From: Sneathiella sp.
GTDB lineage: Bacteria > Pseudomonadota > Alphaproteobacteria > Sneathiellales > Sneathiellaceae
Direction of reading: 5' to 3'
Assembly (NCBI RefSeq): GCF_002694385.1
Contig: NZ_NZMB01000022.1
Coordinates: 72,710-109,305 of the forward strand
DNA: 36,596 nucleotides
Below are positions 24,923-34,061 of the stretch, piece after piece. The notes below the pieces were generated by a model that searched no databases, had not been told where the DNA came from, and worked only from the letters and a program-made list of their open reading frames with translations. A program made the position numbers and the translations under genes. Positions within the stretch are counted from its first letter, which is position 1; the number at the start of each line of letters is the position of its first letter.

Positions 24923-25687
24923 ATGATTGCCCAATATTTTCCCGAGTTCAATCTTTTCCATCTCCTGATTGTCTGTCTGGCCTTCACTCTGGGAGGTTTT
25001 GTCAAGGGTATCTCCGCGTTCGGTTTGCCGACAGTCGCCGTTCCGATCATGGTCTTTTTTGTTCCTCTCCCCACAGCGGTCGCCATCATGATCCTGCCCA
25101 TGATGGTGACGAATTTCATCCAGATGCTGGTGACCGGCCAGATAAAATCATCCATCCTCCGCCATTGGCGACTGTATCTTGGCCTTTTTCTGGGGCTGCC
25201 CATCGGCGTTTATATGCTCTCCGCCCTCAATACCGATAATCTGCTGATCGGCATCGGTGTCATGCTGATTGTTATTGCCCTGCTCGAGCTTTCGGTTTTC
25301 TCTTTCGGCTTTCTCGGCCGTCAGGAGAAAATATCGGGGCCCGTTATCGGCTTTATCTCCGGCATCATTGGCGGCATCACGACGCTTTACGCCACCCTGC
25401 CCGTATTCTTTTTTATTGCCATCGGCCTTGAAAAAGAAAAATTTGTCGCCGCCGTCAGCGTCATGCTGTTCAGCGGCAGCATTTTTCTCATGTTGAGCCT
25501 GCAAAGCATGGATATCCTCGGCCTGACTGAGCTTGCCTACAGTATTATTGGGCTTGGCCCGCTGTTTCTCAGTATGTGGGCCGGCACCAAAGTCAGGCAT
25601 CTCATCAATCAGACGACCTTCAGAAAATTCGTCCTGATAATGGTCGCCATGATCGGCGTCACCATGATCTACCGCGCGCTCACTTAA
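24923..25687 (+). CDS. TauE/SafE (TSUP) family membrane exporter
   Basis: A 254-residue inner-membrane protein of the sulfite-exporter/TSUP family (Pfam TauE), whose members move sulfite, sulfoacetate or other organosulfur anions. About eight hydrophobic segments are visible, with the family repeat GGFVKGISAFGLPTVAVPIMVFF near residue 25 and the second-half repeat GFISGIIGGITTLYATLPVFF near 150. I place the start at the ATG at 24923 because it gives a normal TSUP N-terminus. A GTG at 24833 would add 30 hydrophilic residues, and neither start has a strong ribosome site. It converges on the histidine-kinase gene with two bases between the stops. The substrate cannot be read from the sequence. 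Confidence 0.87.
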   Translation: MIAQYFPEFNLFHLLIVCLAFTLGGFVKGISAFGLPTVAVPIMVFFVPLPTAVAIMILPMMVTNFIQMLVTGQIKSSILRHWRLYLGLFLGLPIGVYMLSALNTDNLLIGIGVMLIVIALLELSVFSFGFLGRQEKISGPVIGFISGIIGGITTLYATLPVFFFIAIGLEKEKFVAAVSVMLFSGSIFLMLSLQSMDILGLTELAYSIIGLGPLFLSMWAGTKVRHLINQTTFRKFVLIMVAMIGVTMIYRALT

Positions 25688-25689
25688 GA

Positions 25690-28440
25690 TCATTCAGCGG
25701 ATAATGAGATTTCTGCAAGACCGGCATGCGGTAAGGTAAAGGTAAAGAGAGCGCCGCCTTCCGTTTTGTTTGAAACCCAGATCCGCCCTCCGAAGAAGGT
25801 GACGATTTCCCGGCAGATGGCAAGGCCAAGCCCCGATCCCTGCGGCTTGTCTCCGCCCCGCCCGGTAGACTGGTGAAATTTTTCAAAGACCCGTTCTTCC
25901 ATATCATCGGGAATGCCCCGGCCATTATCGGCAACACTGATTTGCAACTCGCTGTCGGCGACATTCACCGAAACCTCGATCCGCCCTTCCGATTTGTCAC
26001 AGAATTTGATGGCATTGGAAACCAGATTGATGATGACCTGCATGAGCTGATCCCGATCGGCGCGGACACAGGGCAGATGGTCCGGGATATCAACCTGCAC
26101 AGCCACGCCATTTTCCTGTACCAGCCCGTCAAGCGCCGCCATAGCCTCCTGCAACGTTGACCGCACATCCACCTCATCGAGGGACCAATCCATCTCACCC
26201 GCCTCCATCCGGGCGAGATCGAGAAGCTGGTCGATAAGCCGGGTCAGACGGGAGCTTTCCTTGACAATGACATTCAGGAAGCGTTCGCGTTCCTCTCGTG
26301 AAACTTCCGGATTATCGACGAGAATTTCGCCAAACGCCCTCAAGGACGTCAACGGTGTTCTCAATTCATGGCTGACCATGGAAAGAAAATGATCTTTCAG
26401 AGAATCGAGTTCCTTTAACCGTTCATTGGCATTGCGAAGCTGCGCCGTCGCCTGTTCCAATTCCGCCGATTTCTGTTCCAGACGATGGCTGTATTCGATC
26501 ACCTGGCTGGTCTCATCGAGAATTCGATACACTTCGTCCAGACCGACAATCTCTCCCTTCACGACAGTTCCCACCATGACCCGCGCCGTTGCCGAGCCAA
26601 TGGCGCCCGCCAGCAGCTTCTCGGCAAAATCAAGTAGCGCGGCATCGGCGGACTGATTGCGTTTCAGGTTGAGATTGCGTTCTTCGGCAAACTCGGCAAA
26701 AGCCTTGGCCGCGCGCTGGCCACCGACGAACCGCCCGACAAGCTGCTGCAAATCAGAAACAGTGGCCGACCCTCGCCAATAGCGACTGTCACGCTCATCA
26801 TCCGTATGGCCGAAGACATCAACAAACAACGTCCCCTGAATACGCTCGATCGCGGTCTGCTGCGACAGCAGGGAAACCAGCCACAGGGCCCCGATATTGA
26901 ACAGCATACTCCAGAACAGCGCATGGGTCAGCCGGTCAAACCCCTCCAGACCGAACAGGGCATAGGGTTTGAGAAAATCAATCCCAAAGGGGCCTTCTGC
27001 AATAAAACTGAGGGGTAACCAGCCCGACTGGGCAAAGGAGGGCAGCAGCAATGTGTATATCCAGATCAGGAAACCAAGCGCCAAACCGGTCATCGCGCCA
27101 TGATAGGATGCGCCTTTCCAGAAAATGCCGATGATAATCGCCGGGGCAAATTGGGCGGCCGCAGCAAAGGACACAAGCCCGATGGTAACGAGGGAATAGC
27201 TCTCGCTCGCGAATAAATAATAGACATACCCCAAAAACAGGATCACCAGAATACTGATGCGGCGGATCGTCAAAAGCAGACCGGTCAGGTCGTCATTCTT
27301 GTTGATATTGAACCAGCGCGCCCGCAGCAGAAGCGGCATGATCAGGTCGTTGCAGATCATGGTACTGAGCGCGATCGCCGCCACGATCACCATGGAAGTG
27401 GCGGCGGACAGCCCTCCCACGAAAGCAATCAGCGCCAGCATCTCCTGATCATTGATCAACGGCAATGTCAGCATGAACATATCCGCGTCCGCCGTGACGC
27501 CATCAAAGGCGATCCGCCCCGCAAGTGCAATCGGCAACACAAAGATATTGATCACCAGCAGATAAAGCGGGAACAGCCATGTCGCCTTGCGCAGATAGGA
27601 TTCTTCAGGATTTTCAACGGCCGTTATGTAAAACTGGCGCGGCAGACAGATAATGGCGGCCATGGACAGGATGGTCATTGTCATCCACCGGCTGTAGTCT
27701 CCATCCGCATTCACCGCGAACAGCGTGTCGAGGCCGTTTTCGGCAGCTTTCGCGAAAAGGTCGGTAAAACCACCATACAGCCCATAGGTTACAAAAAATC
27801 CGACTGTCAGAAATGCCACCATTTTCACAACGGATTCAAAGGCAATTGCCGCCACCAGCCCTTCATGATGCTCGCTGGCGTCAATGTGACGCGTGCCGAA
27901 AAGAATGGCGAAGAGCGCAAGCGTAAGCGCAACGATCAGTGTCGTATCAATAAAATAAATCGGATCACTGGCTGCATGCAAAAGCTGCCCGTCGGCGGAG
28001 CTGATCAGGATGCGAAAGCTTGTGGCAATGGATTTAAGCTGCAGTGATATGTAGGGCGTCGTACCGACAACCGTGATGATGGTGACAAGGCCGCCAAGGC
28101 GCGCCCGCTTTCCATAGCGGGAGGCAATGAAATCGGCGATTGATGTAATGCGGTGCAGCTTACAGATACGGATGATCTTGATCCAGATGACCGACCAAAG
28201 CACGAATACCAGGGTCGGCCCAAGATAGATGGGCAGGAAATCAAAGCCCCGCGTCGCTGCGAGGCCGACACTTCCGTAAAAGGTCCAGGACGTACAAAAG
28301 ACGGCAATCGACAGGGTATAGACATATGGATTGCGGGTAAAAGGCCGCCCCTTGTCCGCCCGATGATCAACAAATTGCGCAATCGCGAACAAAAGCCCGA
28401 GGTAAAGAATAGAAACCGTAAGGACAAGCCCGCCCGACAT
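25690..28440 (-). CDS. SSS transporter-histidine kinase fusion (CrbS/CbrA-like sensor)
   Basis: A 916-residue sensor. Residues about 1-500 form an SLC5/sodium-solute-symporter domain with many helices (YVYTLSIAVFCTSWTFYGSVGLAA, TSIADFIASRYGKRARLGG, GGLSAATSMVIVAAIALSTM). About 530-640 is a STAC-like linker, followed by a short coiled coil. The DHp domain has His691 in SHELRTPLTSLRAFGE, and the ATPase domain shows NLVSNAIKF, DNGRGIPDD and GSGLGLAIC. No PAS domain and no C-terminal receiver are present, unlike the usual CrbS. The ATG overlaps the preceding small gene as TGATG; a GTG three bases earlier is possible. With acs and a receiver gene close by it probably senses acetate or a related metabolite. 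Confidence 0.9.
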   Translation of the reverse strand: MSGGLVLTVSILYLGLLFAIAQFVDHRADKGRPFTRNPYVYTLSIAVFCTSWTFYGSVGLAATRGFDFLPIYLGPTLVFVLWSVIWIKIIRICKLHRITSIADFIASRYGKRARLGGLVTIITVVGTTPYISLQLKSIATSFRILISSADGQLLHAASDPIYFIDTTLIVALTLALFAILFGTRHIDASEHHEGLVAAIAFESVVKMVAFLTVGFFVTYGLYGGFTDLFAKAAENGLDTLFAVNADGDYSRWMTMTILSMAAIICLPRQFYITAVENPEESYLRKATWLFPLYLLVINIFVLPIALAGRIAFDGVTADADMFMLTLPLINDQEMLALIAFVGGLSAATSMVIVAAIALSTMICNDLIMPLLLRARWFNINKNDDLTGLLLTIRRISILVILFLGYVYYLFASESYSLVTIGLVSFAAAAQFAPAIIIGIFWKGASYHGAMTGLALGFLIWIYTLLLPSFAQSGWLPLSFIAEGPFGIDFLKPYALFGLEGFDRLTHALFWSMLFNIGALWLVSLLSQQTAIERIQGTLFVDVFGHTDDERDSRYWRGSATVSDLQQLVGRFVGGQRAAKAFAEFAEERNLNLKRNQSADAALLDFAEKLLAGAIGSATARVMVGTVVKGEIVGLDEVYRILDETSQVIEYSHRLEQKSAELEQATAQLRNANERLKELDSLKDHFLSMVSHELRTPLTSLRAFGEILVDNPEVSREERERFLNVIVKESSRLTRLIDQLLDLARMEAGEMDWSLDEVDVRSTLQEAMAALDGLVQENGVAVQVDIPDHLPCVRADRDQLMQVIINLVSNAIKFCDKSEGRIEVSVNVADSELQISVADNGRGIPDDMEERVFEKFHQSTGRGGDKPQGSGLGLAICREIVTFFGGRIWVSNKTEGGALFTFTLPHAGLAEISLSAE

Positions 28441-28712
28441 CACCTTGTCTCATGTATTGGCGGCGGGGACGGCTCTCCCGCGACCTGCTCGGATAAAGGA
28501 GTGTCCGTCTCTCTCCCTTTGCCGCGCTTCGCACCGAGCGCCGTCAAGGCAATCGCCGCGCCCCAGACGGTAAAGAGATACAGAAAGATAATCGGGATTC
28601 CTAACAGGCGCCGGGGAGTATCAAAAATCATGATGACAGGCGGGAGAAGAGCGATCAGAAAAACAACGAACAGAAGGATCGACCATTCCTTTTTCCGTCC
28701 CGTCCTGATCAT
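28440..28712 (-). CDS. small two-helix membrane protein ahead of the SSS-kinase
   Basis: A 90-residue protein with a basic start (MIRTGRKKEW), two hydrophobic helices (about residues 11-28 and 38-58), then a hydrophilic basic-to-acidic tail. I do not recognise a named family with confidence. Small membrane proteins of this kind often precede SSS transporters or SSS-kinases and may act as an accessory subunit; CbrX before CbrA in Pseudomonas is a positional parallel. It has AGGA ahead of the ATG and is coupled by TGATG to the kinase, and it lies 25 bases after the receiver gene. The overlap strongly suggests a real, translated gene. Confidence 0.8.
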   Translation of the reverse strand: MIRTGRKKEWSILLFVVFLIALLPPVIMIFDTPRRLLGIPIIFLYLFTVWGAAIALTALGAKRGKGRETDTPLSEQVAGEPSPPPIHETR

Positions 28713-28737
28713 CGCCTATCCTTTCTATCCTGAAAAT

Positions 28738-29136
28738 TTAGTTCGGATTGACTGATCGGGCCGGTTTTACCGGGGATATTATTTCCCGGACCATCCGGCC
28801 AAGTTCGCGGGTCGAAAAAGGTTTGGTGACAAATTCATCCGCCCCCAGGGCGAGAGCCCGCTCCTTGTCGGCCTCCCGGCTTTTGGCGGACAGCATGATG
28901 ATCTTGACATTACGGCAGGCCGGATTGACGCGAATCTGCTCGCAAACCGAAAACCCGTTCTGTCTGGGCAACATGATATCGAGGAGAACCAGATCAGGCA
29001 CATAGTCGTCAATCGCCCGCAGCGCCTGTTCCCCGTCCCGCGCAACCCTGACCGTAAATCCCGCCTGCTTCAGAATAAATTGCAGGGACAGGACAATATT
29101 GGGCTCGTCCTCCACCACCAGCACCGTCGGTGTCAT
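28738..29136 (-). CDS. stand-alone response-regulator receiver (CheY-like)
   Basis: A 132-residue receiver domain with no output domain. The acidic pocket is Glu9-Asp10, the phosphorylation site is Asp53 in LVLLDIMLP, and Ser83 (MLSAKS) and Lys105 (VTKPF) complete the site. The protein ends about 15 residues after the fold closes. It lies upstream of the small membrane-protein and SSS-kinase genes on the same strand, so the kinase is the likely phospho-donor. It may be a relay intermediate or act by protein contact, since it cannot bind DNA itself. A GGGAG lies 11 bases before the ATG. Confidence 0.93.
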   Translation of the reverse strand: MTPTVLVVEDEPNIVLSLQFILKQAGFTVRVARDGEQALRAIDDYVPDLVLLDIMLPRQNGFSVCEQIRVNPACRNVKIIMLSAKSREADKERALALGADEFVTKPFSTRELGRMVREIISPVKPARSVNPN

Positions 29137-29314
29137 CTTGTCATATGCTCCCTTCCATATGAACGGGAAGCTGCCGATGACTGGCGCGTAATCCGGCTTT
29201 TAAAAGCTCTTTTCGTCGGACATCTTCCCTGTTCGGCGTCCTGTCACTCCGATCATACCCCATTTACGGGGATTATGTCATGACTCATCGTGACAGGCTG
29301 CCTCATTCCAATCG
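29137..29314. other. gap between acs and the receiver gene
   Basis: This 178-base stretch has no gene. It holds a perfect 12-base palindrome GCTTTTAAAAGC at 29196-29207, a small CCCC-N6-GGGG hairpin at about 29260-29273, and TGTCA/TGACA arms at about 29277-29296. None has a T-run that would make a convincing terminator for acs. A promoter for the receiver-kinase genes may lie here, but no clear -35/-10 pair was found. Confidence 0.4.
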
Positions 29315-31255
29315 TTACTTGTTCATGCGGTTAGCGATCAAATCATCGACCACCGCCGGCTCCGCCAGTGTCGAGGTGTCACCAAGACTACCGAAGTCAT
29401 TTTCGGCAACTTTGCGGAGAATGCGGCGCATGATTTTGCCGGAACGGGTTTTCGGCAGCCCCGGCGCCCACTGAATCAGATCCGGCGTTGCAATCGGACC
29501 GATTTCGTGGCGAACCCATTTAACGAGTTCTATGCGCAGCTCTTCCGTTGCCTCCACACCGGCCGTCAATGTGACATAGGCATAGATCCCCTGCCCCTTG
29601 ATATCATGGGGATACCCGACTACCGCCGCTTCCGCGACCATTTCGTGCGCGACAAGTGCGCTTTCAACTTCCGCCGTACCCATGCGATGTCCGGACACGT
29701 TGATCACGTCATCCACACGGCCCGTGATCCAATAATAGCCATCCTCATCCCGCCGCGCGCCATCACCGGTGAAATAACGGCCCGGAAAACTTGAAAAATA
29801 GGTTTGGATAAAGCGTTCATGATCACCATAAACCGTCCGCATCTGGCCCGGCCAGCTATCCTTGATACAGAGAATGCCCTCGCAGGCGCCCTCCAGCACG
29901 TTCCCCTCATTATCAACCATCAAGGGTTCAATCCCGAAGAAGGGAAGGGTCGCAGAACCCGGCTTCAGATCCGTCGCGCCCGGCAACGGGGAAATGAGAA
30001 TGCCGCCTGTTTCCGTCTGCCACCAGGTATCGACAATGGGGGAACGTCCCTCGCCCACCACATCATAATACCAGCGCCAGGCTTCGGGATTGATTGGCTC
30101 CCCCACAGAGCCCAGAAGACGAATGGATTTACGGGATGTCTTTTTGACCGGCTCATCCCCTTCGCGCATCAGCGCGCGGATCGCCGTCGGCGCGGTGTAG
30201 AAAATATTGACCTGATGCTTGTCGCACACCTCCCAGAAACGGGAGACGGTCGGATAGTTCGGCACGCCTTCGAACATCAATGTGGTCGCGCCATTGGCGA
30301 GCGGACCATAAAGAATATAGCTGTGGCCCGTCACCCAGCCGACATCGGCCGTGCACCAGTATATGTCTCCATCATGATAGTCGAACACATAACGATGCGT
30401 CATGGCCGCATAAACGATATAGCCACCCGATGTATGAAGAACCCCCTTCGGCTGCCCTGTCGAGCCGGAGGTGTATAGGATGAACAGCGGGTCTTCGGCT
30501 TTCATTTCCTCCGGCGGGCAATCCGCATCAACCTTCGCCATTTCCTCGTGATACCAGACATCGCGCCCCTCGACCCAGCCCACTTTGTTGCCCGTTCGTT
30601 TCACAACAATACAGGTTGTGCAGTCGGGGCAATCCTCCAGCGCCTCATCCGTATTGGCTTTGAGCGGAATGGCGCGGCCGCCGCGAATGCCTTCGTCGGC
30701 CGTGATCACACAATTGGACTTGCAATCCTGAATACGGCCCGCGAGCGCATCGGGCGAGAAGCCGCCGAAGACAACGGAATGAACGGCGCCGATCCGGGCA
30801 CAGGCGAGCATCGCCACGGCGGCCTCAACAATCATCGGCATATAAAGGGTAACGCGATCGCCTTTCTTAACCCCTTGCGCCTTCAGCACATTGGCGAATT
30901 TGCACACCTCGGCATGCAGCTCCCGATAGGTCAGCTTTTTATCATCTTTCGGATCGTCGCCCTCCCAGATGATCGCCGTGCTGTCACCGCGCGTCTCAAG
31001 ATGCCGGTCCAGACAGTTATAGCTGACATTCAGCGTCCCGTCGTAATACCAGCGGATATGCAGATCGTCCTGATTGTAGGAGACATCCTTGACCTGCGTG
31101 TAGGGTTTGATCCAGTCGATGCGCTTGCCATGCTCTCCCCAGAAGGCGGCAGGGTCCTCGATCGAGGCGCGGTACATGGCCTGATAGCTCGCCTTGTCGG
31201 CCCAGGCCGTTTTCGCCAATTCTTCCGGTACCGGATACAGATCCTTCGCAGACAT
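29315..31255 (-). CDS. acs: acetyl-CoA synthetase (AMP-forming acetate-CoA ligase)
   Basis: Acs activates acetate to acetyl-CoA through acetyl-AMP, letting cells scavenge or grow on acetate. The 646-residue protein is full length with the ANL motifs: [14 protein letters not shown] (P-loop, about residue 260), the acetate-specific [46 protein letters not shown] (A8 hinge), and [11 protein letters not shown] with catalytic Lys607, the residue usually silenced by acetylation. A TTGACT -35 element and a weak TGCTAT -10 lie upstream. The gene stands 179 bases before the receiver/SSS-kinase genes, the type of sensor that controls acs in gamma-proteobacteria. Confidence 0.97.
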   Translation of the reverse strand: MSAKDLYPVPEELAKTAWADKASYQAMYRASIEDPAAFWGEHGKRIDWIKPYTQVKDVSYNQDDLHIRWYYDGTLNVSYNCLDRHLETRGDSTAIIWEGDDPKDDKKLTYRELHAEVCKFANVLKAQGVKKGDRVTLYMPMIVEAAVAMLACARIGAVHSVVFGGFSPDALAGRIQDCKSNCVITADEGIRGGRAIPLKANTDEALEDCPDCTTCIVVKRTGNKVGWVEGRDVWYHEEMAKVDADCPPEEMKAEDPLFILYTSGSTGQPKGVLHTSGGYIVYAAMTHRYVFDYHDGDIYWCTADVGWVTGHSYILYGPLANGATTLMFEGVPNYPTVSRFWEVCDKHQVNIFYTAPTAIRALMREGDEPVKKTSRKSIRLLGSVGEPINPEAWRWYYDVVGEGRSPIVDTWWQTETGGILISPLPGATDLKPGSATLPFFGIEPLMVDNEGNVLEGACEGILCIKDSWPGQMRTVYGDHERFIQTYFSSFPGRYFTGDGARRDEDGYYWITGRVDDVINVSGHRMGTAEVESALVAHEMVAEAAVVGYPHDIKGQGIYAYVTLTAGVEATEELRIELVKWVRHEIGPIATPDLIQWAPGLPKTRSGKIMRRILRKVAENDFGSLGDTSTLAEPAVVDDLIANRMNK

Positions 31256-31276
31256 ACTCTCCGTCCTTTCACCCTG

Positions 31277-31306
31277 ATAGCAATTTGATTCTTATTATGA
31301 AGTCAA
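31277..31306 (-). promoter_or_regulatory. candidate sigma70-type promoter of acs
   Basis: On the minus strand TTGACT (31306-31301) is followed after 18 bases by TGCTAT (31282-31277), about 20 bases before the acs ATG. The -35 matches the consensus at five of six positions but the -10 is poor, as expected for an activated promoter. Confidence 0.35.
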
Positions 31307-31381
31307 CATCATCAGGATATTTGCTAGCTCACCATGATGCAAAACACAAGAGGGCTGTGCCCGTGGGGCTTTCATCTCGCG

Positions 31382-32131
31382 TCAGATTGCCAGATACTCA
31401 TGCCGCAGTTCCTGATCGTCCAACACCTGTTGCGCGGTGCCGCGAAAGGCGATCTGCCCCATATCAAGGATCAGCGCTTTGTCAGCAAGCTGAAGCGCCG
31501 CAACGGCATTCTGTTCGACGATGATCGTCGTAATGCCGAGCTTTTTAACCTCCAGCAGGATTTTTTCGATTTCCTGCACAATGACCGGCGCCAACCCTTC
31601 ATAGGGTTCATCGAGAAACAACAGCTTCACCTCCCGGGCAAGGGCCCGGGCAACAGCCAGCATCTGCTGCTCCCCGCCGGACATGGTGACCGCATCCTGA
31701 TTGCGCCGCTCGCCAAGCCTTGGAAAGTGATCGTAAATCCGTTCGATCTCCCATCCTTTCGGCTCCGCCACCTGTGATAGCATCAGGTTTTCCTCAACTG
31801 TCAGTCCACCAATGATACGCCGGTCTTCCGGCACAAGCTGAATACCTTCGCGCGCCGCTTCATAGGCTTTGAGAGGGTGGATCGGCTTTCCGCCGAGATA
31901 GATTTCCCCTTTCCTGAGTGCGGGGCTGTCAACGCGGGCCAGTGCCCGCAAGGTGGATGTCTTGCCCGCACCGTTACGACCGAGCAAGGCAACGATGTCC
32001 CCTTCCTCAACATCGAACGACACTCCCTGGACAATATAGGATTCCCCATAATAGGCGTGAACGTCTTTGACACTGAAATAAGGTTTCTTCACCGCGGTTT
32101 CAGAGATTCTTTCTTCAATCGTCTCGGACAT
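31382..32131 (-). CDS. LivF-like ABC transporter ATPase (HAAT family)
   Basis: A 249-residue ATPase of the branched-chain amino acid/urea (HAAT) transporter class. It has an N-terminal tail of about 18 residues, then YFSVKDVHAYYGESYIVQGVSF, Walker A GRNGAGKTS near residue 52, the signature MSGGEQQMLAVARAL and Walker B LLFLDEPYEGLAP, followed by the switch histidine position replaced by glutamine or glutamate (IIVEQNA), which is normal for LivF. The ATG overlaps the stop of the LivG-like gene as TAATG. It is the last gene of the transporter operon and is followed by acs 127 bases on. The substrate is not determined by this subunit. Confidence 0.92.
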   Translation of the reverse strand: MSETIEERISETAVKKPYFSVKDVHAYYGESYIVQGVSFDVEEGDIVALLGRNGAGKTSTLRALARVDSPALRKGEIYLGGKPIHPLKAYEAAREGIQLVPEDRRIIGGLTVEENLMLSQVAEPKGWEIERIYDHFPRLGERRNQDAVTMSGGEQQMLAVARALAREVKLLFLDEPYEGLAPVIVQEIEKILLEVKKLGITTIIVEQNAVAALQLADKALILDMGQIAFRGTAQQVLDDQELRHEYLAI

Positions 32132-32889
32132 TAATGGGCACCTCCCAGATACGCTTCCTTGACCTTCGGATTTTCGCGAACCGTTTGCGGGTCGCCATCC
32201 GCAATAACCTGACCGCGAGCCAGCACGCTGACCTTATCGGCCAGGCTGAACACCACATGCATGTCATGCTCGATAATCACCTTGGTCATCCCCCGGGATT
32301 TGATTTTTTTCAGAAGTTCAATGGTCTGATTGGTATCGTGGCGGGACATGCCGGCTGTCGGCTCATCCAGCAGCAGCAGGCGCGGCTGCAAAATCAGGCA
32401 CATGCCGAGTTCGAGCCGTCGCTTATCCCCCCGGCTGAGGCTCCCCGCCTCTGTCAGCATCATATCCTTGAGGCCAACATCTTCAAGGATATGCTCCGCT
32501 TCCTCGCGGATTGCCGTCTGTCGGGACAGCAGTTTTCCCGCATTCAGACGAAAAGCTCCATCGCGGTGTGAAAGGGCGGGGATCATGACATTCTCAAGCA
32601 GGGTCATTTCCTGAAAAATCTCGGGCGTCTGGAATACCCGCGCCACGCCAAGCTGGGCAATCTCATGCGGCGCACGCCCCGTCAACTCTTCACCGGCGAA
32701 TGTGACCTTACCCGTGTCGGGCTTCAATCGGCCGATGCAGACATTGAGAAGTGTTGATTTGCCTGCGCCGTTTGGGCCGATAATCGCATGTGTCGTCCCC
32801 TCCTCCACATTCAGATTGATGTCGGAAAGTGCGCTTAGCCCGCCAAAACTTTTGTTGATGTTATCCAGATGAAGAACAAGACCATTCAT
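32131..32889 (-). CDS. LivG-like ABC transporter ATPase (HAAT family)
   Basis: A 252-residue ATPase partner of the LivF-like protein. Walker A is GPNGAGKST, Walker B is LLLLDEPTAGM, and the switch histidine is His in VIIEHDM. The ABC signature is unusual: SLSRGDKRRLELGM stands where LSGGQQR normally lies. I use the ATG at 32889 because AGAGGA lies about six bases upstream; a GTG at 32904 would add five residues and has no site. It follows the LivM-like gene by 11 bases. Confidence 0.92.
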   Translation of the reverse strand: MNGLVLHLDNINKSFGGLSALSDINLNVEEGTTHAIIGPNGAGKSTLLNVCIGRLKPDTGKVTFAGEELTGRAPHEIAQLGVARVFQTPEIFQEMTLLENVMIPALSHRDGAFRLNAGKLLSRQTAIREEAEHILEDVGLKDMMLTEAGSLSRGDKRRLELGMCLILQPRLLLLDEPTAGMSRHDTNQTIELLKKIKSRGMTKVIIEHDMHVVFSLADKVSVLARGQVIADGDPQTVRENPKVKEAYLGGAH

Positions 32890-32900
32890 GACGTATCCTC

Positions 32901-34061
32901 TCACTCCCCGGCCTGATTATGGGCCTCGACCGACTGTCGGTCCGATCTTGCGCCGCGAGATATGAAATAACGATAAGTGCGACGGAACCCTTCCACCAGG
33001 CCACCTGGCAGGAAAATCACAATCACCATAAACAGCAGACCAAGCGTCAGATGCCAACCACTGCCGACGAACAGCCCGACGACCGGCACGAGAATGTCGG
33101 TCACACTGTCCGGGAGAAAGGAGAAGGCTTGCTGCAACACATTGTTATCAAAGGAAGAGAATATATTTTCGAAATATTTGATCAGTCCCGCCCCCAACAT
33201 CGGCCCGACCAGCGTGCCCGCCCCGCCAAGAATGGTCATCAGCACCACTTCCCCCGAGGCTGTCCATTGCATCCGTTCCGCTCCGGCAAGCGGGTCTGTG
33301 ACCGCCAGCAGGCTTCCGGCGAGTCCCGCATACATGCCCGAAATGATAAAGGCGGTCAGCATATAAGGCCGGGTATTGAGGCCGGTATATTTCATCCGGT
33401 TCTGGTTCGACTTGATGCCTTTCAGCATGAGGCCGAATGGCGAGCGGAAAATCCGTAGCGACACATAGAAGCAGATAATCAAAAGAACCGCGCAGAAGTA
33501 GAAACCGGGATAACCGCTCATGGTTTCACCGAACAGATCCGTGCTCGGCAGTCCCAGACTTGGCTGTCCGTTGGCAAACATGCTGTCCAGAATACGCGGA
33601 TCGGACGCCGCGAGCTGCAATCCCGTCTCGCCATTTGTGATCGGTGTCAGAACCGAATAGGCAAGATTGTAGGACATCTGCGCAAAGGCAAGCGTCAGGA
33701 TTGAGAAGTAAATACCCGACCGCCGCAGGCTCAGAAAACCGATGATCGCGGCCAGTATGCCGGCGAACAGGACCCCGAATATCACGGCCGGAATAACATT
33801 CATGGTCAATAGCTTGAACGACCAGACCGCTGCGTAGGAGCCAACCCCGAGAAAGGCGGCGTGACCGAAAGAGAGATAGCCGGTCAGGCCAAAGAGAATG
33901 TTAAAACCGATTGCGAAGATGCCATAGATGGCAAATTTCTGAAGCAAATCCGGATAATTGCCCCCGATCGGATCAAGCCAGAGCGGCATCAGCAGGATTG
34001 CGGCCGCAAAGACGATGACAAGAAGGGTGTCGTTGAGGGACGGCTTGATCATATCAGTCAT
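32901..34061 (-). CDS. LivM-like ABC transporter permease (HAAT family)
   Basis: A 386-residue inner-membrane permease of the BPD_transp_2 family. The family segment [32 protein letters not shown] lies near residues 45-75. The coupling loop is [27 protein letters not shown] near 230, and [23 protein letters not shown] near 275 is the conserved second-half motif. It carries a basic C-terminal tail. The ATG overlaps the end of the LivH-like gene by eight bases, so the two permeases are translationally coupled and probably form the heterodimeric channel. Confidence 0.92.
   Translation of the reverse strand: MTDMIKPSLNDTLLVIVFAAAILLMPLWLDPIGGNYPDLLQKFAIYGIFAIGFNILFGLTGYLSFGHAAFLGVGSYAAVWSFKLLTMNVIPAVIFGVLFAGILAAIIGFLSLRRSGIYFSILTLAFAQMSYNLAYSVLTPITNGETGLQLAASDPRILDSMFANGQPSLGLPSTDLFGETMSGYPGFYFCAVLLIICFYVSLRIFRSPFGLMLKGIKSNQNRMKYTGLNTRPYMLTAFIISGMYAGLAGSLLAVTDPLAGAERMQWTASGEVVLMTILGGAGTLVGPMLGAGLIKYFENIFSSFDNNVLQQAFSFLPDSVTDILVPVVGLFVGSGWHLTLGLLFMVIVIFLPGGLVEGFRRTYRYFISRGARSDRQSVEAHNQAGE

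Noticed and set aside
29196-29207. Palindrome GCTTTTAAAAGC between acs and the receiver gene as an operator
   Set aside because: It is a single, low-complexity AT-rich site with no second copy nearby and no regulator gene to pair it with.
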